Below are positions 36,039-41,968 of a DNA stretch of 41,968 bases, piece by piece (the stretch's first letter is position 1; each line of letters starts with the position of its first letter). A program made the translations under genes and the position numbers. The DNA is from Bacteroidales bacterium. Its GTDB lineage: Bacteria; Bacteroidota; Bacteroidia; Bacteroidales; F082. The notes below the pieces were generated by a model. That model was given only the letters and a program-made list of their open reading frames with translations. It ran no database searches and was not told where the DNA came from. Location: the NCBI GenBank assembly GCA_017508895.1, contig JAFWRA010000122.1:1-41968 (forward strand), in the 5' to 3' direction.

Positions 36039-37484
36039 TCATTCCCATTGCTTTTCATAATCTGCATCATTCAACGATTCAACATATTCAACACCTCGAC
36101 CGTTAAGTATCATCTTTGCACGTTCATTGCCATGGTCGGCTGACAATTGGAACCAGTAATTCGCATTGTTGGAATCATCACTCATAGCAAAAGCGTATCC
36201 AATATAATACTCGGATAGGCTGTCTTGATATTCTGGATTATCATTGTGGAAATTGATGATTTCATTCATACAATCAATGAATTTTTGATAGTCTTGTTCC
36301 GCACCACGACCTTTTAAATAACAAAGCCCAAGCTCTCTGTATCCATACATGTAACCCTGCATGGCGGCCAGGGAGCATCGCAATGCGTATTTCTGTTCGC
36401 AAAAATTCCTATAGATTTTTTGTGCTTGATCAATAAACGCATCGGCCATCTCTTCTCTTTGGTTATCTCTGTCCAAAGCATTCAAAATCAAAGCACCAAC
36501 TCCTATAAATGGAGCTAAATAGGGAGCCGCTAAAAGCAGCCCACCACCGCCAATGGCCAACCATGAATTTCTTTCAGAATTAGAGTCAAATACGAAGTTT
36601 GATTCCAGTTTCTCGATTTTGTTGTTAAACTTTGGGTCGATACTGGAAAGAGCTTTCGTGTCGAGTACAATATTAAGCATCGAATACACCTGACTGACAT
36701 CACTAAAAGCAGTTTCCTTTCTTTTTTTGATTGCAGCCGCCATAGAGTTGACTTTGTTCCTGACCTTTGAATTAAGTGCCTTAAGAACATCGTCTTTGGT
36801 TTGTGTGAATATTCCAAAGCCGATTTCTTGATTGCCAATCCAATCAACAGTATTCTCAACCCATTTTGGGAACGACTCAATTACAGGGTCGTAAACCATA
36901 TTCGGCATTCTGTTGGTCATAGAATTTCCCCAAGCGTCTAAAATAGCCACTGACAGTTCTTCCTTGCCTTCCAGTTGGCTGCTTCGTGTTTTTTTGGAAC
37001 AAACAGGGATATAATAGAAATCTTGATACCCATCAAAAGACTGTTCTATGGCGTCCCGCATATTCAGCAAATCTTCTTCTGAGGCCAAGTCTGCTTTTGT
37101 GAAAGCGACAATCACACCGTATCCGGCCTCGTCCAGTTTTTTCAGCATTTCAATTTCGATATCCTGAACCCTTCCGCCATTGGCACCGATGCAATAAACC
37201 ACAATATGGTACCATTGGGATATAGGTTTGCTCGTGTCTACTTTCAGTAGCTCATCATCCATCATTTGCTGCCAAAAGGTGGAGTGGCTTGCCTCCAAGC
37301 CTTCCGAATCCGAAACCATACAATTCTGTCCTTTGATGACCATCGGATAGGTGTGTATGCCGCGAGTCAAGCCACCTGAGCCAGATGCAAATCCCGCTTC
37401 GGCCAGTTCTTTATCGGCCAAATAGTTGATTAAGGAGCTTTTGCCGACACCGGTAAGCCCCATGACTAATATGTTGCAATTCAT
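36039..37484 (-). CDS. GTPase 3: P-loop GTPase with membrane segment and Sel1-like repeats
   Basis: A 481-residue GTPase. The G domain has G1 GLTGVGKSS (residues 9-17), a Thr40 candidate for G2, G3 DSEG (59-62) and G4 TKAD, with the shared signature YCIGANGGRVQD after G3. A helical middle follows, then a hydrophobic segment at about residue 310-340 (WLAIGGGGLLLAAPYLAPFIGVGALIL). The C-terminal ~110 residues look like Sel1/TPR helices (YGYRELGLCYLKGRGAEQDYQK, YYIGYAFAMSDDSNNANYWF, HGNERAKMIL), a protein-binding scaffold. It is the last of three paralogues in one operon and starts 12 bp after GTPase 2, with AAGGAAGGG ahead of ATG 37484. Membrane association and partner binding are inferred. Confidence 0.88.
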   Translation of the reverse strand: MNCNILVMGLTGVGKSSLINYLADKELAEAGFASGSGGLTRGIHTYPMVIKGQNCMVSDSEGLEASHSTFWQQMMDDELLKVDTSKPISQWYHIVVYCIGANGGRVQDIEIEMLKKLDEAGYGVIVAFTKADLASEEDLLNMRDAIEQSFDGYQDFYYIPVCSKKTRSSQLEGKEELSVAILDAWGNSMTNRMPNMVYDPVIESFPKWVENTVDWIGNQEIGFGIFTQTKDDVLKALNSKVRNKVNSMAAAIKKRKETAFSDVSQVYSMLNIVLDTKALSSIDPKFNNKIEKLESNFVFDSNSERNSWLAIGGGGLLLAAPYLAPFIGVGALILNALDRDNQREEMADAFIDQAQKIYRNFCEQKYALRCSLAAMQGYMYGYRELGLCYLKGRGAEQDYQKFIDCMNEIINFHNDNPEYQDSLSEYYIGYAFAMSDDSNNANYWFQLSADHGNERAKMILNGRGVEYVESLNDADYEKQWE

Positions 37485-37496
37485 CTTTTCCCTTCC

Positions 37497-38618
37497 TTAT
37501 CTTAATGACTGAGCTATTGTCTTTGTTATTGCAGGTTCTTGTTTAGCAAATTCATCCTTCATCTTAGAGCATAGACGATCAACAAAGTTCATCATCTTGG
37601 CTTTTTGTTCCATTTTTCTATCGGAGCTTGCATCCTTAATCAAAGAAATAATAAAAGGAATAACGAGAGCCCCTTTTACCGCCCCCTTTAAAAAAATCCA
37701 TGCTTTATCCCAAAAATCAGGATCAAATTTCGGCAGAGGTCCTAAATCAATATCTTTTAATTCAAAAATCTTTTGAAATGCTGCATTTGCCTTATGGCAA
37801 CTTTCAATGGACTCTTTCAATACTTCTGGTAATTTTTCTTTTTGCAACCATGATACAAAATCCTCTGCTTCATCACTTATTGCTCCATAGAAACCTTCAT
37901 TATACTCTTCAAGACCAGAAATTTCCTCCTCACATACAATACGTCCTTTCATATCTTCTCCCCACCCGTCAATTTCTTCATACATTCTTGCAACAACATG
38001 CTTAGGCATTCTATCAATGATAGTTTCTCTCCAACCAGAAAGAATGGCCTCCTGAACATCTTCTTTTCCAAATGGTTTGGTAACACCGCTTCTTGTTTTC
38101 TTTTCTTCAGCACAGGTTGAAATCACTTTCAACAGTCCTCTTTTCTCGGCTTTTACCGCACCTTCAATCTCCTTCAGGATGGTTTTCTTCATTTGGGCTT
38201 CATCCTCCTCATCAATTTGGTCCGCCTTGGTCAAAACAATAGTTAGATGATAGCCTTCTTGCAAGAACCTCTTGATAATCTCAGAATCGACATCCTCAAC
38301 ACGTCCGCCACCAGCTTGTATGCAATAAATCACGGAGTGAAACCATTCCTCCATCGACTTTTGAACACCATGCTCTTTCAAAGCATTATCGATTAATGTT
38401 TTCCATCGTTCAACCTTTCCAGCCTCAATACCCCAAGAATCAAAAATCTTTACTTCTTGGCCATTAATCATGACCGAATATTCAAAAAGGCCTTCTTCGG
38501 TAACAGGTTTTCCTGTACCCGTTTTGGCTAAATGATTGCCACAAATGTAGTTCAACAATGTACTTTTTCCAGTACCAGTCTTGCCCATAATGAGCAGATT
38601 GCATCTAAAGTCTTCCAT
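37497..38618 (-). CDS. GTPase 2: P-loop GTPase with a C-terminal membrane segment
   Basis: A 373-residue GTPase. Visible motifs are G1 GKTGTGKST (residues 12-20), Thr40 in GTGKPVT (G2), G3 DSWG (60-63) and G4 TKAD. The shared signature YCIQAGGGRVEDVD follows G3. After the G domain comes a helical region with many Glu and Lys, then one hydrophobic stretch (WIFLKGAVKGALVIPFIISLI) about 50 residues from the end, and a helical tail. No known C-terminal domain is recognised. It is the middle of three paralogues, 4 bp after GTPase 1. It resembles Era-like and YfjP-type bacterial GTPases or animal IRG GTPases by general layout only. Confidence 0.88.
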   Translation of the reverse strand: MEDFRCNLLIMGKTGTGKSTLLNYICGNHLAKTGTGKPVTEEGLFEYSVMINGQEVKIFDSWGIEAGKVERWKTLIDNALKEHGVQKSMEEWFHSVIYCIQAGGGRVEDVDSEIIKRFLQEGYHLTIVLTKADQIDEEDEAQMKKTILKEIEGAVKAEKRGLLKVISTCAEEKKTRSGVTKPFGKEDVQEAILSGWRETIIDRMPKHVVARMYEEIDGWGEDMKGRIVCEEEISGLEEYNEGFYGAISDEAEDFVSWLQKEKLPEVLKESIESCHKANAAFQKIFELKDIDLGPLPKFDPDFWDKAWIFLKGAVKGALVIPFIISLIKDASSDRKMEQKAKMMNFVDRLCSKMKDEFAKQEPAITKTIAQSLR

Positions 38619-38622
38619 ATTT

Positions 38623-39738
38623 TTATTCTTCTAAAAGTTTATAATCATCAATGTTTCTATTCTCACTAGCATATTGTTTTGCCAACTCGAGGACCGATCC
38701 ACCAAAATTCTTTATCATTTCTGTAGTATCGATGCCATCCAATTGTGCCTTACTGATGCCATAGGCGACTCTTGATGTGGCTTCGCCGAACGCTGCTGTA
38801 ATAACAGAGCCTACTCCACCACTAATAAGACCACCGACAAGTGTCCCAACTCCAGGGATAAGCTTCAACAACGCACCCACGGCAGCCCTTCCACCAGCCG
38901 TCAACAATGAACCCATAATTGATGACATGCCCATTGTCTTCAAAGTGTCGGTCAAATTCCCCAAATCATACAAATGCAAAATACGAGCGAGCAAGGCCAT
39001 CTCATTGGCCACCAGGATAGGAGCATCTGACATTGGTATCGGTGTGAACCCGACCGCAAAAGCGCCAATGCAGTGCTGTCGAATATACTTATGCGCCATC
39101 TCCCATTTCTTTTCAAGACTCACGCGCTGGCTCTTAATAAATGCGAATCTCAGCGCCTCAGGCAGTTGTTCAACAGACCAAGTAATCAAATCTGTTAAAT
39201 GGTTATATTCCTCCAAGCGTGTTGAGGTTTCAAAAACAGGACATTTGACGGGCAAAACCCGCTTCAGTTTTTCTACTTCTTCGTCAGATGCCAAATCGGC
39301 TTTGGTCAACACCACTGCCACGGGTAGACTGGCTGTCAAAAACGAGTTGATTGCATTCAAATCGTAGTCTGTGACGCGGTTATTGCTGCAAGCAATGCAA
39401 TACCATATCAAATGAATGGTTTTATCTGGATCATTATAAGATTTGGCCAGCTCAATCACGGATTCAAAAAACTCATGGTCGGCTTGTTCTCCAACTTCAT
39501 ACCCTTTACTGTCAAAAATCCTCACATCTGATTTCTCGCACTCATATACATCGATTTTCTGAGTAACAGGTTTACCTGTTCCGATTACGGCGACTTCTTC
39601 ACCAAACACCATATTGATAAGACTGCTCTTACCAACACCAGTAGCTCCAGCAATTAAGATGTTCGGCTTCTGAATTTCTTGTTGCAGTTTTTCGAATTCT
39701 TCTTGAAGTTTTTTACTTAGGTTTTCGTTGTTTTCCAT
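38623..39738 (-). CDS. GTPase 1: P-loop GTPase with DUF697-like hydrophobic C-terminus
   Basis: A 371-residue GTPase. A short coiled coil (LSKKLQEEFEKLQQEIQ) precedes G1 GATGVGKSS (residues 31-39), Thr59 in GTGKPVT (G2), G3 DSKG (76-79) and G4 TKAD. The signature YCIACSNNRVTDYD is shared with the two paralogues. The C-terminal region (IGAFAVGFTPIPMSDAPILVANEMALLARI, then a Gly/Ala-rich run around GVGTLVGGLISGGVGSVI) looks like DUF697, a membrane-inserting helical domain found on YcjF and similar GTPases. ATG 39738 is preferred to the start four codons upstream. It precedes GTPase 2 by 4 bp. Confidence 0.9.
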   Translation of the reverse strand: MENNENLSKKLQEEFEKLQQEIQKPNILIAGATGVGKSSLINMVFGEEVAVIGTGKPVTQKIDVYECEKSDVRIFDSKGYEVGEQADHEFFESVIELAKSYNDPDKTIHLIWYCIACSNNRVTDYDLNAINSFLTASLPVAVVLTKADLASDEEVEKLKRVLPVKCPVFETSTRLEEYNHLTDLITWSVEQLPEALRFAFIKSQRVSLEKKWEMAHKYIRQHCIGAFAVGFTPIPMSDAPILVANEMALLARILHLYDLGNLTDTLKTMGMSSIMGSLLTAGGRAAVGALLKLIPGVGTLVGGLISGGVGSVITAAFGEATSRVAYGISKAQLDGIDTTEMIKNFGGSVLELAKQYASENRNIDDYKLLEE

Positions 39739-39771
39739 AATGATATACACTATTTTAGTTAAACATTTCTG

Positions 39772-39927
39772 CTATAGTTTTGTCAAAACATCAATTATTC
39801 TGTTTTTTTTCTTGTTTGTCATTTCAACATAATCCTTTCCAACAACAACTTCGTAGTTTTTCAACAAAGTCGTTGAAACTCCCACGCCCAACACATCCAT
39901 AACAATTGCCACCTCTGTCGTAGTCAT
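39772..39927 (-). CDS. Possible small protein (51 residues) between YkvA and GTPase 1
   Basis: A reading frame beginning MTTTEVAIVMDVLGVG and ending KKKNRIIDVLTKL, with an ordinary mix of residues and no odd codons. A second frame overlaps it: ATG 39955 shares one base with the YkvA stop (TGATG, a coupling arrangement) and reads MGLFFWDPRYDYDRGGNCYG, ending at 39824 after 43 residues with a Cys-rich tail. Only one, or a frameshifted fusion of both, is likely to be real. Coupling favours the second; composition favours the first. No family is recognised for either. Confidence 0.4.
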   Translation of the reverse strand: MTTTEVAIVMDVLGVGVSTTLLKNYEVVVGKDYVEMTNKKKNRIIDVLTKL

Positions 39928-39954
39928 AACGGGGATCCCAAAAGAATAAGCCCA

Positions 39955-40341
39955 TCAATCTAAATCTTCCATTTCTGAATCTCCGAACCATTCCTTCAGT
40001 TTCCTCTTAGCCTCGGCCTTAATCTCAGGAGTAATGTTTGTCACAACACTGGCAGCGGCAGCAGCCAACACTCCCAAATCATCCGCAAATCCTACTACTG
40101 GTGTAGGGTCTGGAATAACATCTATTGGAGCTATGAAATACCCTAAAGCTCCAATGATTACAGCCTTTGCCCATGCTGGTGTATCTGGCGACTGCATGGT
40201 GTAGTAAAGTTTCAAGGCAGTGTAAATAACCTTGCTACCTGCTTTTGATGCAAATTTCTTCACTTTGTCCCAAAATGAAGATTCGCTATACTCTTTTGAG
40301 TACTCACTGCTGTTTACATTTGAATAATCTGTGTCTTTCAT
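39955..40341 (-). CDS. YkvA/DUF1232-family membrane protein
   Basis: A 128-residue protein with a polar Ser/Tyr-rich N-terminus and a DUF1232 core: ALKLYYTMQSPDTPAWAKAVIIGALGYFIAPIDVIPDPTPVVGFADDLGVLAAA, which contains the diagnostic Y-x-I-x-P-I-D-x-I-P-D motif. DUF1232 proteins are small membrane proteins of unknown function. It is the first gene of the GTPase operon. The stop overlaps a possible small ORF, and GTPase 1 begins 217 bp downstream. A palindrome at 40407-40423 lies upstream. Confidence 0.93.
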   Translation of the reverse strand: MKDTDYSNVNSSEYSKEYSESSFWDKVKKFASKAGSKVIYTALKLYYTMQSPDTPAWAKAVIIGALGYFIAPIDVIPDPTPVVGFADDLGVLAAAAASVVTNITPEIKAEAKRKLKEWFGDSEMEDLD

Positions 40342-40406
40342 GATTAATACTGTTTTGATTATGCCTTCATTTAAATTGGCTGTCGGCTACGCCATTATTT
40401 CATAGG

Positions 40407-40423
40407 ATACATTATGAATGTAT
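40407..40423. promoter_or_regulatory. Palindrome upstream of YkvA (possible operator)
   Basis: ATACATT-ATG-AATGTAT, a perfect 7-bp inverted repeat with a 3-base centre, between the DUF6140-like stop (40428) and the YkvA start (40341). No T-run follows, so an operator is more likely than a terminator. No clear TAnnTTTG box is seen in this gap. Confidence 0.4.
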
Positions 40424-40427
40424 TATT

Positions 40428-40646
40428 CTATCCAATCCTTTCCACATCCAACCAAGCCATGCTCAAAGCACCAACCTTTTTAATGTCGATTCCATAAATC
40501 CGCATGAAGGCATCCACCACGGCTTGGCCGCCGTTGGTCGTTACGGGGTTGCTCATGCTGTTGGTGACCACATCAACGGACATCCCTTTTTCCACACGGA
40601 TGCCGCTGGTGAGTTTTGAGTTTTTTACTGTAATTCTGTAAAGCAT
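40428..40646 (-). CDS. DUF6140-like small protein
   Basis: A 72-residue protein that begins MLYRITVKNSKLTSG and contains VEKGMSVDVVTNSMSNPVTT and GGQAVVDAFMRIYGIDIKKVG, which I recognise as the DUF6140 pattern of short Bacteroidota proteins. No function is known. ATG 40646 is preferred to the alternative at 40670 because the family begins near MLYRITV. It lies 86 bp upstream of YkvA on the same strand, so it may belong to the same transcript. The region before it (40647-41037) has no clear gene. Confidence 0.75.
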   Translation of the reverse strand: MLYRITVKNSKLTSGIRVEKGMSVDVVTNSMSNPVTTNGGQAVVDAFMRIYGIDIKKVGALSMAWLDVERIG

Positions 40647-41037
40647 ATAATGTTCTTTTTGTGCCTGCAAGTCCCACCAAGGCTGGCTTTATACATATTG
40701 GTCATGGCACAAGAAAAGCGTGAGACTCGATTCATCAAGTCCATCAAACTATAGGTATCGCCAAACACCCGTTACGAAATGAACTGAAGAAACAAATACC
40801 CCACGCTCGTTTTTATCTCAATCAGGTGTGTCAAGCACCACATTGACAACAAAAACAATAAGTGAGCATTAGTCCTCGTCCCTCGTAACTTAAAATTGGC
40901 GATTTCATAGTTTGGGACTATAGGAATGCCTTCCTTGCCAAGTCGGGATTGCTCCCCCAACTCGCTGCAAATATAGTCATTTTTCAGACCAATGCTCAGG
41001 TTGTCGGTATTTTTTCTTCGTTATATTCATTTGTCTT

Positions 41038-41367
41038 TCATTTTGCTTTCACTGCAGCCAAGACATAAAGAAAGAGCGCGTCCCAACCTTTCTCATTCCG
41101 CTGGATGGCTCTGGTAAACCGTATCAAAAAATGAGGAAAAGCAGTCCACGCCCTATAACAATAAGGTGTAGGCATTTGCCGCCTTTCGTCCCTTGATAGA
41201 ATTTTACCAGAATTTACCAGTCGGAACTGCGTCGTCAAACGTCCTTCGCAAGATGTCCTTTCGCCGAAGCGATGCCGCAAAGATAGCAATTCTTTCCTTA
41301 CCGCATCAGACATCCGCCGTTTTTTCGTGGACTGCTCGTTGGTCCTATACTCATTCTTGCCTTGCAT
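41038..41367 (-). CDS. Doubtful hypothetical ORF
   Basis: Reads MQGKNEYRTNEQSTKKRRMS, then a basic stretch with RKELLSLRHRFGER and RDERRQMPTPYCYRAW, ending YVLAAVKAK. No signal, membrane segment or known motif. Its position 34 bp downstream of the third upstream module (41399-41430) is the main reason to keep it; copies 1 and 2 of that module stand ahead of apparently real genes. Confidence 0.25.
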   Translation of the reverse strand: MQGKNEYRTNEQSTKKRRMSDAVRKELLSLRHRFGERTSCEGRLTTQFRLVNSGKILSRDERRQMPTPYCYRAWTAFPHFLIRFTRAIQRNEKGWDALFLYVLAAVKAK

Positions 41368-41398
41368 GGCGCGAAAGTAAGGGCTTTCCATTGGGCGA

Positions 41399-41430
41399 CA
41401 ATGGAATGTAGTGAATTATAGTGAAAAATA
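41399..41430 (-). promoter_or_regulatory. Repeated upstream module, copy 3
   Basis: Minus strand: TTCACTATAATTCACTACAT, then TCCATTG. The core ACTATAATNNACTANATTCCAT matches copies 1 (33179-33212) and 2 (34478-34510). Distance to the next minus-strand ATG (41367) is about 20 bp shorter than in the other copies. Confidence 0.55.
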
Positions 41431-41467
41431 GTGTTTGGCAAACATCGATTTGTCAGACAAAAGAATC

Positions 41468-41516
41468 AAATGTTCCGCCAAACTTGCCAAAAAATTCAAA
41501 GTTTGGCGGAACATTT
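41468..41516. promoter_or_regulatory. Perfect 18-bp inverted repeat upstream of the ATPase gene
   Basis: AAATGTTCCGCCAAACTT (41468-41485) and AAGTTTGGCGGAACATTT (41499-41516) are exact reverse complements with a 13-base spacer. The right arm covers the -33 area of the promoter whose TACCTTTG box is at 41529-41536, so it could be an operator bound by a repressor, perhaps by the encoded protein itself. Confidence 0.75.
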
Positions 41517-41528
41517 CAAGAAAAACAC

Positions 41529-41536
41529 TACCTTTG
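41529..41536 (+). promoter_or_regulatory. -7 box TACCTTTG for the 3'-terminal ATPase
   Basis: TACCTTTG matches TAnnTTTG; a TTTG at 41502-41505 (23-bp spacer, inside the inverted repeat) may be the -33 box. ATG follows at 41555. Confidence 0.6.
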
Positions 41537-41554
41537 CAAAAACATTAGAACACT

Positions 41555-41968
41555 ATGGATAAGATAATTGGACGTGATACGGAACTGGCGAAGCTGTCGG
41601 CCTACAACCAAAGCGGAAAGTGCGAATTCGTCGCGTTGTATGGAAGGCGTCGCGTTGGCAAAACTTCCCTTATTCGTTATTTCTTCAAGGACAAATTCGA
41701 CTTTTTTGTCAGCGGCGTGCTGGAAGGAAACCGTGAAGACCAAAGGGATGCCTTCTTGTCGGCCCTGACCAAATATGGCTACGACGGCCCCGAACCGAAG
41801 AATTGGAAACAGGCTTTTGAGGCTCTGGGAACCATTATCGAGAAAAACAAACGCAAGAAACGTTGTGTGGTTTTCATCGATGAAATCTCTTGCTTCGACT
41901 TCGAGTATTCCGGTTTCGTCAAAGAATTAGGTAGGTTTTGGAACAACATCGCTTCGTGGCACGACAAC
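41555..41968 (+). CDS. AAA/archaeal-type ATPase (3' partial)
   Basis: The frame is open to the right edge, so the stop is outside the window; 138 residues are visible. It starts MDKIIGRDTELAKLSAYNQS, has Walker A YGRRRVGKTSLI and Walker B VVFIDEISCFDFE, which fits the PF01637-type ATPases (often joined to a DUF234-like C-terminus) that are numerous in Bacteroidota. Their biological role is not firmly known. ATG 41555 has a TACCTTTG box upstream. Its family resembles, but differs from, the DUF4143 ATPase at 21462; both have repeat structures upstream of their promoters. Confidence 0.85.
   Translation, partial: MDKIIGRDTELAKLSAYNQSGKCEFVALYGRRRVGKTSLIRYFFKDKFDFFVSGVLEGNREDQRDAFLSALTKYGYDGPEPKNWKQAFEALGTIIEKNKRKKRCVVFIDEISCFDFEYSGFVKELGRFWNNIASWHDN

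Larger units (their letters stand above)
40647..41554. other. Region of about 900 bp with no secure gene
   Basis: Between the DUF6140-like gene and the last ATPase. It holds one doubtful minus-strand frame (41038-41367, about 109 residues, basic, no family recognised), the third copy of the upstream module (41399-41430) and a perfect inverted repeat (41468-41516). A shorter frame at 40772-40960 looks spurious. A structured RNA or degraded insertion is possible but unsupported. Confidence 0.5.

Noticed and set aside
40772..40960. 62-codon minus-strand frame
   Set aside because: No motif, no promoter or ribosome site, and odd hydrophobic content; treated as chance.

Overview
The window looks like a chromosomal segment of a Bacteroidales-type Bacteroidota, probably an uncultured gut or rumen lineage. 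Two proteins end in type IX secretion (T9SS, type A) sorting domains, upstream regions carry Bacteroidota promoters (TTG/TTTG, about 20 bp, TAnnTTTG), Shine-Dalgarno sites are mostly weak, and a serine-palmitoyltransferase-like gene points to sphingolipid synthesis.

Region 1 (1-18.1 kb) is core genome: a 5'-truncated T9SS cargo gene, pyrH, a minus-strand GNAT-SPT-SDR operon (predicted ceramide synthesis), a GT-C glycosyltransferase, frr, ddl facing a PASTA protein / T9SS cargo / RluD run, a TraB-family protein, a MerR regulator, an M23 peptidase and alaS with a clear terminator.

Region 2 (18.1-27.6 kb) is a type I restriction-modification locus: hsdR, a DUF4143 ATPase, hsdS, a four-helix-bundle protein, a YhcG/DUF1016 gene truncated before its nuclease core, and an hsdM lacking its 5' part. 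Both edges carry related hairpin (REP-like) elements, and a further large inverted repeat lies beside the hsdM break. The system looks decayed. A DIP1984-family gene and a MITE-like element follow.

Region 3 (27.6-32.2 kb) holds rdgB-ung, a small lipoprotein with an outer-membrane protein, tRNA-Gln(CTG) with promoter and terminator, a frameshifted phospholipase-D-like remnant, and a cupin / hydrolase / Nudix operon.

Region 4 (32.2-42 kb) is an accessory island that looks AT-richer than the core genes. Its centre is a minus-strand run from a YkvA/DUF1232 membrane protein through three paralogous GTPases (one with a DUF697-like hydrophobic C-terminus, one with a single membrane segment, one with a membrane segment and Sel1-like repeats), a zinc ribbon and two small conserved proteins. 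I consider this three-GTPase operon the best candidate for an undescribed system; a membrane-acting defence or stress role is inference. The island also has gene remnants, duplicated zinc ribbons and a promoter-like module repeated three times. The window ends inside an AAA ATPase gene preceded by a perfect 18-bp inverted repeat.
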